Positions 7,749-16,339 of a stretch of 64,000 nt of DNA are shown one piece after another. This DNA is from Actinacidiphila rubida (lineage in GTDB: Bacteria > Actinomycetota > Actinomycetes > Streptomycetales > Streptomycetaceae). The stretch lies in assembly GCF_900110255.1 (NCBI RefSeq), contig NZ_FODD01000004.1, forward strand, positions 248,001-312,000, in the 5' to 3' direction. The notes under the pieces are model-generated. The model did no database searches. It was not told the DNA's origin and worked only from the letters and a program-made list of their open reading frames with translations. Position 1 is the stretch's first letter. The number at the start of each line of letters is the position of its first letter. A program made the position numbers and the translations under genes.

Positions 7749-8432
7749 TCAGTGGCTCGGTGGAGTGCGGCCGTCGCCCGGCGCTGACATGAGGTAGGCG
7801 AGCACGGCCAGCACGCGGCGGTTGTCATCGTCGGAGGGGGCGAGCTGCAGCTTGGCGAAGATGCTGGTGCTGTGCTTGGACACGGCCTTCTCACTGATGA
7901 AGAGCCGGTTCGCGATGGCACTGTTGGAGCGTCCCTCGGCCATGAGTTCAATCACTTGGCGTTCCCGTTCGGTGAGCCGCGAGAGGGGTTCGCGGTCGCC
8001 GCGGCCGCGGCGGCCGAGCAGCTTGGTGACCACTTCGGGGTCCATGACCGTGCCGCCCGCGGCGACCGTACGGATCACGTCGACGAACTGGTCGTCGCTG
8101 AACACCCGGTCCTTGAGCAGGTAGCCGACCCCTCCGGACTGGTCGGCGAGCAGTTCCTCGGCGTAGATCTGCTCGACGTACTGGGAGAGGAGGAGGATCG
8201 GCAGGCCCGGGATCCGTTCGCGGGCGGTCAGTGCCGCCCGGAGCCCGTCGTCGGTGTGGGTGGGCGGCAGCCTGATGTCCACGATCGCGAGGTCCGGCCG
8301 GCAGTCCAGCAGCGCGCCGAGCAGGCCAGGGGCGCTGTCGGTGGCCGCCGCGATCTCGAACCCGCGTGCCTTGAGGAGCCTGACCAACCCCTCCCGGAGC
8401 AGGAAGAGGTCTTCCGCGACGACTATGCGCAC
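7749..8432 (-). CDS. LuxR/NarL-family response regulator
   Basis: A 227-residue response regulator. The receiver domain begins VRIVVAEDLFLLREGL and carries the phosphoacceptor aspartate in DLAIVDIRLPP. The C-terminal LuxR helix-turn-helix is LTERERQVIELMAEGRSNSAIA. The GTG start at 8432 follows GGAGGTGCC and overlaps the end of the sensor kinase by 10 bases, so the two are one translationally coupled operon. The signal and regulon are unknown. The neighbouring secreted esterase is a possible target. Confidence 0.93.
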   Translation of the reverse strand: MRIVVAEDLFLLREGLVRLLKARGFEIAAATDSAPGLLGALLDCRPDLAIVDIRLPPTHTDDGLRAALTARERIPGLPILLLSQYVEQIYAEELLADQSGGVGYLLKDRVFSDDQFVDVIRTVAAGGTVMDPEVVTKLLGRRGRGDREPLSRLTERERQVIELMAEGRSNSAIANRLFISEKAVSKHSTSIFAKLQLAPSDDDNRRVLAVLAYLMSAPGDGRTPPSH

Positions 8433-10063
8433 GGCACCTCCATGGCCACGATCGTCGGTCCCCCGGGCGGGCTGCTGACCGCCAGGACTCCGTCGAAGGC
8501 CGCCAGCCGTCGCTCCACCCCGGCCAGCCCGGTGCCCCGGGCGGGATCCGCGCCGCCCACTCCGTCGTCGACGACCTCGATGCGCAGCACCCTGTCGGCC
8601 CGGGCCATGCGGATCCGGAGTTCGTGCGCCGAGGCGTGCCGGACGGCGTTGGTGACGACCTCGGCGACGGCGAAGTAGCACGCCGACTCCAGAGGGTCGG
8701 CGAGCCGTTCGGGCAGATCGATCTCGGTCCCGCACGGCAGGGGCAGGTCCAGTGCGAGTGCCCGGACCGCCTCGCCCAGGCCCCGGTCGGCCAGCATCGG
8801 CGGGTGCATCCCCCGGATCAGGCCGCGCAGTTCCTCCAGTGCCGCCGCGGAGGCGACGCGGGCCTCCACGACCAGTGCGGCGGCCTCGTGCGGATCACTG
8901 TGGATCATCTCCTCGGCGACCCGGAGGTTCATCCCGATGGTGACCAGGCGCCCCTGCGCGCCGTCGTGCAGGTCCCGCTCGATCCTGCGCAGTTCCGCAG
9001 CCGCGGAGCCGACCGCCTCGGCCCGCGTCTCCGACAGTTCCCGCACCCGCCGGGTCAGCGCCGGATCCGGATCCCGTCCCAACATGCGCCTGGCATGCGG
9101 CAACACGGTCACCGGCAGCAGCCAGAGCCCGAGGGTCAGCAGCACTGTCCCCTGGATCCCGCCGAGGACGGACGCATGGTGAGCCGTCTCCAGGGGGAGC
9201 AACGGCGTCGGCCCGCGCGGGGAACCGAACTTCTGCACCACCCCCAGGGACTGCCCGAATCCGCTCTGGGCGATGTCGTACACCCCGATCCCCACGAGTC
9301 CCAGGGCCGCCAGGGCCGCCGCCGCTCTCGGCCACCGCACGAGCCCGACCACGACGGCCCCCAACAGCGCCAAACCCACCAGGTAGTCGACCACGGCCAG
9401 CGTGATCCCGGTGCCCGGCGACGCGGACTGCCACAGATCGAGGCCGAGCAGGTCACCGGTCATCACCACGACGGCGGGCAGCAGCAGGGCCCAGCGCGCG
9501 GAACTCGGCACGTCGGCTGCGGCCAGACGCACGGGCCTTTCGCTCGCCGGCCAGCGCAGAGCTGCACAGGCAAAGACGGCGAGCACCGGGACGCTCACAC
9601 AGCCCACCATGACGTTCAGCAATGTCGACCCACGGCCGGCGGAGGGATAGGTGAGCCAGTACGTCCACTCCAGCAGTTCGCCGGTCACTGCCGCGACCGC
9701 GGGGAGCACCCACCGCCGGGGGGCGCGCGCTGAGGGGAGCAGTACGGTGGCCAGCAGGCCGGCCATCAGCAGCGCCGCGGGGAACAGCCCGCCGGGTTCC
9801 AGTTCCGGCAGGGTGACGACGTAGCCGCCCCCTCCGGTGGAGTTGTGCAGGGCCAGCAGCAGGGCCGGCACACTGCCGTACGCGGCCGCGCCCACCAGCC
9901 CTGCCACGACGGGCCAGCCCATCCGCCCAGCGGGTCGCCCGATACCCCCCGACCGGTCCCGCGCCTGCTCAGCCCTGAAGGCCAGCACAGCGCAGACCGC
10001 GGTCAGCGTCACCAGCACGCCCGCCGGCCAGGGCGCTGCCCCGTACATCGGAAACGGCCACAT
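8423..10063 (-). CDS. multi-pass membrane sensor histidine kinase (HisKA_3 type)
   Basis: A 546-residue NarL-type sensor. The N-terminal two thirds contain roughly ten hydrophobic segments, a large membrane sensor domain. HisKA_3 follows, with the phosphoacceptor in LRRIERDLHDGAQGRLV. The ATPase domain is intact: N-box AVAEVVTNAVRHASA, then DDGVGG and GTGLAGVERR. It phosphorylates the overlapping response regulator. The start is uncertain: ATG at 10063 has a G-rich stretch just upstream, while ATG at 10114 would add 17 residues but lacks a ribosome binding site. Confidence 0.9.
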   Translation of the reverse strand: MWPFPMYGAAPWPAGVLVTLTAVCAVLAFRAEQARDRSGGIGRPAGRMGWPVVAGLVGAAAYGSVPALLLALHNSTGGGGYVVTLPELEPGGLFPAALLMAGLLATVLLPSARAPRRWVLPAVAAVTGELLEWTYWLTYPSAGRGSTLLNVMVGCVSVPVLAVFACAALRWPASERPVRLAAADVPSSARWALLLPAVVVMTGDLLGLDLWQSASPGTGITLAVVDYLVGLALLGAVVVGLVRWPRAAAALAALGLVGIGVYDIAQSGFGQSLGVVQKFGSPRGPTPLLPLETAHHASVLGGIQGTVLLTLGLWLLPVTVLPHARRMLGRDPDPALTRRVRELSETRAEAVGSAAAELRRIERDLHDGAQGRLVTIGMNLRVAEEMIHSDPHEAAALVVEARVASAAALEELRGLIRGMHPPMLADRGLGEAVRALALDLPLPCGTEIDLPERLADPLESACYFAVAEVVTNAVRHASAHELRIRMARADRVLRIEVVDDGVGGADPARGTGLAGVERRLAAFDGVLAVSSPPGGPTIVAMEVPCA

Positions 10064-10162
10064 ACCCGCCCCCCGTCTCGTGATCCGGGCCACGCGCTGT
10101 GGCCTGGAAATCATGCTGCTGTGAGGGACCGGCAAGCGCCATGGGCCGAAACCCACTTCTGA

Positions 10163-10180
10163 GGTAGGCAAACACCTACC
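10163..10180. promoter_or_regulatory. palindrome upstream of the sensor kinase operon
   Basis: GGTAGG-CAAACA-CCTACC is a perfect 6-bp inverted repeat 100 bases upstream of the kinase start. LuxR-type response regulators bind short palindromes of this size, so autoregulation is possible. There is no direct proof. Confidence 0.35.
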
Positions 10181-10292
10181 CCGGCCGGGCTGGGGAGCGC
10201 ACGGAGGCCGAACGAAACAGCGCCCGAGCCGACCGGAGCCGTCCCGGGTGTTGTTGAGCAGGTCGGGGGCCATACCCCCGGCCTGCCACCAG

Positions 10293-10334
10293 TGGGCCCT
10301 GCGGGACTCGAACCCACGACCAGTCGATCAACAG
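10293..10334 (-). other. tRNA 3'-half remnant, possible attachment-site scar
   Basis: On the minus strand this segment contains a complete T-arm (stem GTGGG/CCCGC around TTCGAGT) followed by AGGGCCC and a discriminator A, as in the 3' end of a tRNA whose 5' end would read GGGCCCT. Upstream, at most an anticodon-loop-like CTGTTGA can be recognised, and there is no D-arm or 5' acceptor strand. It is therefore not a working tRNA gene. Phage and integrative elements recombine in tRNA 3' ends and leave such copies. Confidence 0.5.
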
Positions 10335-10411
10335 CGCCGGTCCGGGCGTGCGGCCGGGTGTCGATGGGGAGCGGCTCTTCCGAAACCCGCGGGCCGCCCT
10401 GACGAAGGTGA

Positions 10412-10458
10412 CGGGCCGGTGCGGGGAAGCGGCATGGCCACTCCCCCGCACCGGCCCG
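10412..10458. terminator. strong hairpin downstream of parE
   Basis: A perfect 15-bp inverted repeat (10412-10426 with 10444-10458) and a 17-base loop lies in the gap after parE. It can act as a terminator in either direction. It has no T-run, as is usual in Streptomyces. Confidence 0.6.
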
Positions 10459-10467
10459 GCGGCAGAT

Positions 10468-10497
10468 CCCTTGCGGACTGTTTGCGGACCGCAAGGG
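10468..10497. terminator. second hairpin downstream of parE
   Basis: CCCTTGCGG at 10468-10476 pairs with CCGCAAGGG at 10489-10497 across a 12-base loop. The left arm and loop also contain two direct copies of TTGCGGAC (10471 and 10482). It is the first hairpin met by parE transcripts. Confidence 0.55.
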
Positions 10498-10531
10498 GGT
10501 AGATCAGGCGGCGTGCTCGCTCCGCCGAAGG

Positions 10532-12652
10532 TCAGACGTCGATCTTCGATCGATCCAGCGTCCCCGCCGAGTTGGTGATGAACTCCTTGCGGGGGGCGAC
10601 CTCGTTGCCCATCAGGAGGTCGAAGGCCTGCTCCGCGGCTTCGAGGTCGGCGATGTTGATGCGGCGCAGGGTGCGGTGGCGGGGGTCCATCGTGGTCTCG
10701 GCCAGCTGGTTGGCGTCCATCTCGCCGAGGCCCTTGTAGCGCTGGATGCCGTCCTTGTAGCGCACGTTGCGGCGCTGGAGGTCCAGCAGGGTCTGGTGGA
10801 GTTCGTTGTCGGAGTAGGTGTAGACGTACTTGTCCTGGCCCTTCTTGGGCTGGACGAGTTCGATGCGGTGCAGCGGCGGGACCGCGGAGAAGACGCGGCC
10901 CTCCTCGACCATGGGGCGCATGTAGCGCTGGAACAGGGTGAGGAGGAGGCAGCGGATGTGGGCGCCGTCCACGTCGGCGTCGGCGAGGAAGATCACCTTG
11001 CCGTAGCGGGCCTGGTCGATGTCGAAGGTCCGTCCGGACCCTGCTCCTATGACCTGGATGATCGCGCCGCACTCGGCGTTCTTCAGCATGTCGGAGACCG
11101 ACGACTTCTGGACGTTCAGGATCTTGCCGCGGATCGGCAGCAGCGCCTGGAACTCGGAGTTGCGGGCGAGCTTGGCGGTGCCGAGGGCTGAGTCGCCCTC
11201 GACGATGAACAGTTCGCTGCGCTCGACGTCGTCGCTGCGGCAGTCGGCCAGCTTCGCGGGCAGCGAGGACGTCTCCAGCGCGGTCTTACGGCGCTGCGCG
11301 TCCTTGTGCTGGCGGGCCGCGATCCGGGTGCGGGCGGCCGCAACGGCCTTGTCCAGCACGGCGCGTGCCTGGGCCTTGGTGTCCCGCTTGGTGGAGGTGA
11401 GGAACTCCTTCAGCTCCTTGGCGACGACCGCGGCCACGATCCGGTTGGCCGCGGAGGTGCCGAGCACCTCCTTGGTCTGGCCCTCGAACTGCGGTTCCGC
11501 CAGGCGGACGGTGATGACGGCGGTCAGGCCCTCCATCGCGTCGTCCTTGACGATGTCGTCCTCGGCGACGCGCAACAGCTTGGTGGAGCGCAGGACTTCG
11601 TTGAGGGTGCGGGTCACCGCCCGCTCGAAGCCGGTGACATGGGTGCCGCCCTTGGGGGTGGCGATGATGTTCACGAAGGAGCGGGCGGTGGTGTCGTACC
11701 CGGTGCCCCAGCGCAGCGCGATGTCGACGCCGAGTTCGCGGGTGACCTCGGTGGGCGTCATGTGGCCCAGGTCGTCCAGGACGGGCACGGTCTCCTTGAA
11801 GGTGCCGCTGCCGGTGAGCCGCAGGACGTCGCAGATGGGCTTGTCGGGAGCGAGGTACTCGCAGAACTCGCTGATGCCGCCGTCGAAGTGGAAGACCTCC
11901 TCGACCGGCTTCTCCGTCTCCAGGCCGCGTTCGTCACGCACCACGATAGTGAGGCCGGGCACGAGGAAGGCGGTCTGACGGGCGCGCTGGTGGAGGTGCT
12001 CCAGGGAAAGCTTGGCGTCCTTGAGGAAGATCTGGCGGTCCGCCCAATAGCGGATGCGGGTGCCACTGCGGGTACGCGGGACCTTCTTGACCTTCGTCAG
12101 ACCGCTGCCCGGTTCGAAGCGCGCTTCGGGGCCGGCCTCGGTGAAGATGCCGGGCACACCGCGGCGGAAGCTGATGGCGTGGGTGTGGCCGCCGCGGTCG
12201 ACCTCGACGTCGAGCCGGGCGGACAGCGCGTTGACGACGGAGGCGCCGACGCCGTGCAGGCCGCCGGAGGCCGCGTAGGAGCCGCCGCCGAACTTGCCGC
12301 CGGCGTGCAGCTTGGTCATGACGACCTCGACGCCGGTCAGACCCGTCTTGGGCTCCAGGTCCACGGGGATGCCGCGGCCCTGGTCGCCGACCTCGACCGA
12401 GCCGTCCTCGTGGAGGATCACCTCGATGCGGTCGCCGTGGCCAGCGAGGGCCTCGTCGACGGAGTTGTCGATGATCTCCCAGACGCAGTGCATCAGGCCC
12501 CGGCTGTCGGTGGACCCGATGTACATGCCGGGGCGCTTGCGGACGGCTTCGAGGCCTTCCAGGACGAGCAGGTGCCGCGCGGTGTAATTGGAGCCGTCAC
12601 GCTCTCCACCCGTCAGCAGTGCGGACGACGGCACGGATGTTTCGGCGGTCAC
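10532..12652 (-). CDS. parE: DNA topoisomerase IV subunit B (GyrB2/ParE)
   Basis: A 706-residue type IIA topoisomerase ATPase subunit that works with ParC to decatenate chromosomes. The GHKL ATPase part has VRKRPGMYIGST, WEIIDNSVDEALAG and GGLHGVGASVVNALS; the TOPRIM part has LFIVEGDSALGTAK and LADADVDGAHI, with YKGLGEMDANQL near the end. The length matches the second GyrB-like protein of streptomycetes. The GTG start at 12652 (VTAETSVP) is chosen because GAGGAG lies just upstream; the longer reading from 12691 lacks support. Confidence 0.96.
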   Translation of the reverse strand: MTAETSVPSSALLTGGERDGSNYTARHLLVLEGLEAVRKRPGMYIGSTDSRGLMHCVWEIIDNSVDEALAGHGDRIEVILHEDGSVEVGDQGRGIPVDLEPKTGLTGVEVVMTKLHAGGKFGGGSYAASGGLHGVGASVVNALSARLDVEVDRGGHTHAISFRRGVPGIFTEAGPEARFEPGSGLTKVKKVPRTRSGTRIRYWADRQIFLKDAKLSLEHLHQRARQTAFLVPGLTIVVRDERGLETEKPVEEVFHFDGGISEFCEYLAPDKPICDVLRLTGSGTFKETVPVLDDLGHMTPTEVTRELGVDIALRWGTGYDTTARSFVNIIATPKGGTHVTGFERAVTRTLNEVLRSTKLLRVAEDDIVKDDAMEGLTAVITVRLAEPQFEGQTKEVLGTSAANRIVAAVVAKELKEFLTSTKRDTKAQARAVLDKAVAAARTRIAARQHKDAQRRKTALETSSLPAKLADCRSDDVERSELFIVEGDSALGTAKLARNSEFQALLPIRGKILNVQKSSVSDMLKNAECGAIIQVIGAGSGRTFDIDQARYGKVIFLADADVDGAHIRCLLLTLFQRYMRPMVEEGRVFSAVPPLHRIELVQPKKGQDKYVYTYSDNELHQTLLDLQRRNVRYKDGIQRYKGLGEMDANQLAETTMDPRHRTLRRINIADLEAAEQAFDLLMGNEVAPRKEFITNSAGTLDRSKIDV

Positions 12653-12785
12653 GCGAGCAGCTCCTCGTTCCATATGTGTGACGTTCGTCAACCGCGGCTT
12701 TCGTCGGGGGACGGCGGTCGTGTCGGTGACGAGGGTACCGAGGCCGGGCAGGGAGGCTGCGCCACGACCCGGTATCCGGACTGCC

Positions 12786-12815
12786 CATCCTAGCTCTCAT
12801 CGAGCATGCGTTCGA
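12786..12815 (-). promoter_or_regulatory. putative parE promoter with SOS-like box
   Basis: On the minus strand TAGGAT (12786-12791) fits a HrdB -10 hexamer. Directly upstream, at 12800-12815, is TCGAGC-ATGC-GTTCGA on the plus strand. Its core CGAGC-N4-GTTCG differs by one base from the actinobacterial LexA box CGAAC-N4-GTTCG. The box would cover the -35 region. Confidence 0.4.
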
Positions 12816-13093
12816 TAACACGCACGAGTGATACACATGTCACGTTCCCAAAGAGGCATGAACCATTTAGGCTCCGGGCACGTCCTCTCCAACAACCCGA
12901 CAGCCAGCCGGGGGGAAAAGGGACAACAGCTCCAGACGCGACATCCGACGTGAATCATTCCTTTCTGCCGCGAATCGGTAACAACCAGTCACTCCGAAGT
13001 CGGTTCCAAGGAAAAGCCGTGAGCGGGAACGTTTTCGGCCTGGTTGGATGTTGATGCTGGTACGACCCCTCGTCGAGGTAGAGAAGAGGCGAC

Positions 13094-13324
13094 GTGACTA
13101 CTGTTCTGACCCCCGCGAATCCGCTGACGGCGGCCGACCGCTGCGACCGGTGCGGCGCTCAGGCTTACCTGCGTGTCGTCCTCATCAGCGGTGGTGAGCT
13201 GCTCTTCTGCGCCCACCACGGCCGCAAGTTCGGGCCCGAGCTCAAGAAGATCGCAGCGGAAATACAGGACGAGACCGGCAGGCTCACCGACACCCCGGCG
13301 TCGGCGGAAGAAGACGAGCGCTGA
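13094..13324 (+). CDS. DUF7455 small zinc-ribbon-like protein
   Basis: A 76-residue protein with CDRCGAQAY near residue 17 and FCAHHGRKF near residue 38, giving a Cys-x2-Cys and Cys-x2-His set that could bind zinc. A charged C-terminal tail follows. This small family is conserved next to hrdB in streptomycetes (the S. coelicolor counterpart is, from memory, SCO5821) and has no known function. The GTG start follows GAGAAGAGGCG. It runs divergently from parE. Confidence 0.88.
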   Translation: MTTVLTPANPLTAADRCDRCGAQAYLRVVLISGGELLFCAHHGRKFGPELKKIAAEIQDETGRLTDTPASAEEDER

Positions 13325-13352
13325 CGCATCGCACAGCGGCGAGTTCGGACCC

Positions 13353-13389
13353 GCGGGCGGATGGACCCCTTCAGGGGGTGTCCGCCCGC
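13353..13389. terminator. hairpin between convergent genes
   Basis: GCGGGCGGA at 13353-13361 pairs with TCCGCCCGC at 13381-13389, and an inner CCCC-TTCA-GGGG extends the stem. It lies between the DUF7455 gene and the convergent protease gene, so it may stop transcription from both sides. Confidence 0.65.
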
Positions 13390-13528
13390 AGGTGTTCCCG
13401 AAGGACGGTGAGTGCTGCCGTCGTTACTCGTCGCCCGTCACCTGCCGCACCGCAGCGGCGGTGCGACCCGGAATCGACAACGAACCGTCCCAACGATCTG
13501 ACGCGGCGTCACGAATCGTGACGTGACG

Positions 13529-14383
13529 TCACATGTGCTGCGCGACGAGTGACGCGACCGCAGAGACGCGCGTGTACACGCCGGGATACTCCGCGAGCGC
13601 GCAGCCGTTCCCCCACGAGACCAGGCCGACGAGCCGGCCGCCGACGACCAGCGGGCCACCGCTGTCCCCCTGGCACGCGTCCTTGCCCCCGCCCTGCGCG
13701 CCCGCGCAGAGCATCGTGGCCGCCTGGTAGCTGCCGTCGGTACCCCCCGGATACGCCTTCTCACAGGTCGTGTCCGCGAAGATCGAGACCGGCGCGGTGC
13801 GCAGCGACGTCGCGTAGTCGCCGCGGCCGGTCGTGTCACCCCACCCGTAGACCTCGGCCTGGGTGCCCGGGGCGTAGTCCGCCGTGTCCGAGGGCTGAGC
13901 CATCGGAATGGACGCGCCGGCCGGCAGGGAGTGGCCGAGGGTGATCACCGCGACGTCTCCGGCGTTGGTCGCCGGGTCGAACGCGGGGTTGACCCAGACG
14001 TCGGCCAGCGGCATCTCCTCGCCGCCGGTGCCCGTCAGGTCGGTCCGCCCGACGATCAGGCGGAGATCCGTCAGCTGGTGCCAGTCGCTGACACCGAGGG
14101 CCTCGGTGCTGAAGCAGTGGGCCGCGGTCACCACCGTGTGCGGCCCGACGGCCACGCCGCCGCAGAACTGCCCGGAGCGGTCGGCGCCGAAGCGGGACCT
14201 GCTGCCGAGGGCGACCACCCACGGCTCCTGGTCCGTGGTGGTCGGGGTGCCGCCCACCACGACCTCGTTCGCCGAGGCGGACGTGGCGGGGGCGGCCATC
14301 GGTATGGCCAGTGCCGGCAGCACGGCGACCACCCCGGCGACCAGGACTCGGCAGCGCAGCACGGCACGAAAGACGGAACGCAT
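13529..14383 (-). CDS. secreted trypsin-like serine protease (S1)
   Basis: A 284-residue exported protease. A Sec signal with hydrophobic core VLVAGVVAVLPALAIPM is followed by a short propeptide, and the mature chain probably begins VVGGTPTTTDQEPWVV. The triad is visible: His in TAAHCF, Asp in NAGDVAVI and Ser in GDSGGPL. Cysteines flank the His and Ser as in trypsins, and the Asp six residues before the Ser (KDACQGDSGG) predicts cleavage after Arg or Lys. It probably digests external protein, perhaps during development. The ATG at 14383 follows AGGAGG. Confidence 0.94.
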   Translation of the reverse strand: MRSVFRAVLRCRVLVAGVVAVLPALAIPMAAPATSASANEVVVGGTPTTTDQEPWVVALGSRSRFGADRSGQFCGGVAVGPHTVVTAAHCFSTEALGVSDWHQLTDLRLIVGRTDLTGTGGEEMPLADVWVNPAFDPATNAGDVAVITLGHSLPAGASIPMAQPSDTADYAPGTQAEVYGWGDTTGRGDYATSLRTAPVSIFADTTCEKAYPGGTDGSYQAATMLCAGAQGGGKDACQGDSGGPLVVGGRLVGLVSWGNGCALAEYPGVYTRVSAVASLVAQHM

Positions 14384-14459
14384 AGGGCCTCCTGACTCAG
14401 TGGATCTCCTTGAACACCCAGAGTCAGCGAAACGTTCGGAGGCCGCATCCGCAGAACGC

Positions 14460-14496
14460 GCAGATGCCCGGCCGGGTGACCCGGCCGGGCATCTGC
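14460..14496. terminator. hrdB terminator
   Basis: A perfect 17-bp stem (14460-14476 with 14480-14496) with a TGA loop sits 18 bases after the hrdB stop. It is one of the strongest hairpins in the window and fits a highly expressed gene. The protease gene lies beyond it on the same strand. Confidence 0.85.
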
Positions 14497-14514
14497 GGTG
14501 GTGATCCTCGGCGA

Positions 14515-16086
14515 TCAGTCCAGGTAGTCGCGCAGAACCTGCGAGCGCGACGGGTGCCGCAGCTTCGACATCGTCTTCGACTCGATCTGGCGGATCCGCT
14601 CGCGGGTGACGCCGTACACCTTGCCGATCTCGTCCAGCGTCTTGGGCTGGCCGTCGGTGAGACCGAAGCGCATGGAGACGACGCCCGCCTCACGCTCGGA
14701 CAGGGTGTCCAGCACCGAGTGCAGCTGCTCCTGCAGAAGCGTGAAGCTGACCGCGTCGGCCGGCACGACCGCCTCGGAGTCCTCGATCAGGTCACCGAAC
14801 TCGCTGTCGCCGTCCTCACCCAGGGGGGTGTGCAGCGAGATGGGCTCGCGGCCGTACTTCTGGACCTCGATGACCTTCTCGGGGGTCATGTCGAGTTCCT
14901 TGGCCAGCTCCTCCGGGGTGGGCTCGCGGCCCAGGTCCTGGAGCATCTGCCGCTGGACGCGGGCCAGCTTGTTGATGACCTCGACCATGTGGACGGGGAT
15001 GCGGATCGTCCGCGCCTGGTCGGCCATGGCACGGGTGATCGCCTGCCGGATCCACCACGTGGCGTACGTGGAGAACTTGAAGCCCTTGGTGTAGTCGAAC
15101 TTCTCGACCGCACGGATCAGGCCCAGGTTCCCCTCCTGGATCAGGTCCAGGAAGAGCATGCCGCGGCCGGTGTAGCGCTTGGCCAGCGAGACCACGAGCC
15201 GGAGGTTGGCCTCCAGCAGGTGGTTCTTGGCCCAGCGGCCGTCCTCGGCGATGATCTCGAGCTCACGCTTGAGCTTGGGCGCGAGCTTGTCGGCCGCCGC
15301 CAGCTTGTCCTCGGCGAACAGGCCGGCCTCGATCCGCTTGGCGAGCTCGACCTCCTGCTCGGCGTTGAGCAGCGGGACCTTGCCGATCTGCTTGAGGTAG
15401 TCCTTGACCGGGTCGGCGGTGGCACCGGCGACGGCGACCTGCTGGGCAGGCGCGTCGTCCTCGTCGTCGTCGGAGAGCACGAAGCTCTCGGACTCCGTCT
15501 TCTCGGTCTCGTCTTCTCCGCCCTTGCCGGGCGCGGCGTCCTCGAGCAGCTCCTCCGCCTCGACTGCCTCGTCCTCGCCGGAGCCGGTGGCCGCGGTCTT
15601 CTTCGCCGCCACCTTCTTCGCGGGGGCCTTCTTGGCAGCCGTCTTCTTGGCGGCGGTCTTCTTCGCGGGTGCCTTCTTGGCTGGTGTTTCCGCGTCCACC
15701 GATGGCTCCACCGTGGTCTCGGCCTCGACCACCACCTCGGGGGCGGGGGCCGTGGGCACTACGGTCTTCTTGGCAGGAGTCGCCTTCGTGGCGACCGTCC
15801 TGGTGGCAGTACGCTTCGCCGGGCTCTTGGCTGCGACGCTCTTACGGGTGCGCTTGGGCGCCTCAGCGGCAGTCACCATCAGCGTCACACCCTCCTCGTC
15901 GAGGACCTGGTTGAGGCTGCGCAGAACGTTCTTCCACTGGGTTGCCGGAATCTGGTCCGCTTCGAACGCCCGACGCACGTCGTCGCCGGCGATCTGGCCC
16001 TGGGCCTTACCCTGCTCGATGAGCGCCATCAGAGACTCGGATTCGGCGATCTCGGACGGGAGCGTACGGGATGTGCTGGCCGACAC
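14515..16086 (-). CDS. hrdB: principal RNA polymerase sigma factor HrdB
   Basis: A 523-residue group 1 sigma-70 factor that drives housekeeping transcription. The N-terminal part begins [18 protein letters not shown]. Residues about 80-185 are a lysine/alanine/proline-rich spacer with repeated AKKTAAKK-like units typical of streptomycete HrdB. The conserved core follows: [11 protein letters not shown] (region 1.2), [20 protein letters not shown] and [12 protein letters not shown] (region 2), and [12 protein letters not shown] and [12 protein letters not shown] (region 4.2). GTG at 16086 is chosen over the TTG two codons earlier because GAGAGG lies at a good distance. The spacer makes it a little longer than the S. 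coelicolor protein as I recall it. Confidence 0.98.
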   Translation of the reverse strand: MSASTSRTLPSEIAESESLMALIEQGKAQGQIAGDDVRRAFEADQIPATQWKNVLRSLNQVLDEEGVTLMVTAAEAPKRTRKSVAAKSPAKRTATRTVATKATPAKKTVVPTAPAPEVVVEAETTVEPSVDAETPAKKAPAKKTAAKKTAAKKAPAKKVAAKKTAATGSGEDEAVEAEELLEDAAPGKGGEDETEKTESESFVLSDDDEDDAPAQQVAVAGATADPVKDYLKQIGKVPLLNAEQEVELAKRIEAGLFAEDKLAAADKLAPKLKRELEIIAEDGRWAKNHLLEANLRLVVSLAKRYTGRGMLFLDLIQEGNLGLIRAVEKFDYTKGFKFSTYATWWIRQAITRAMADQARTIRIPVHMVEVINKLARVQRQMLQDLGREPTPEELAKELDMTPEKVIEVQKYGREPISLHTPLGEDGDSEFGDLIEDSEAVVPADAVSFTLLQEQLHSVLDTLSEREAGVVSMRFGLTDGQPKTLDEIGKVYGVTRERIRQIESKTMSKLRHPSRSQVLRDYLD

Positions 16087-16290
16087 GAACAACCTCTCGG
16101 AACGATGGGAACGACTCGGTGGGACCTTGCGGCGACTCAGCGTCGCAACGGACGCCGGGTATGCCGTGCGTGGCCGCCACCTCTTAAGTCATCGCACTGC
16201 TTCGCCAAGCGTTACGCCCAGCTTACGTGGCCCGAGTCACACCCCAAATCGCACCTTCATGCGGCAAAGCCGGGCATCTGCCACGCATGG

Positions 16291-16330
16291 GGCCGCCGCC
16301 GGTCCCGTCGGTCCGGGACCCGCGGCGGCC
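16291..16330. terminator. whiH terminator
   Basis: GGCCGCCGC (16291-16299) and GGTCCC pair with GGGACC and GCGGCGGCC (16315-16330), with one C-C mismatch between the two stem blocks. It begins ten bases inside the 3' side of the whiH stop and would separate whiH from hrdB. Confidence 0.7.
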
Positions 16331-16339
16331 GGGGCGCGA

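Noticed and set aside
10293-10380. A complete tRNA gene on the minus strand.
   Set aside because: The T-arm and 3' acceptor strand are present, but no D-arm, matching anticodon stem or 5' GGGCCCT lies at the required distance.
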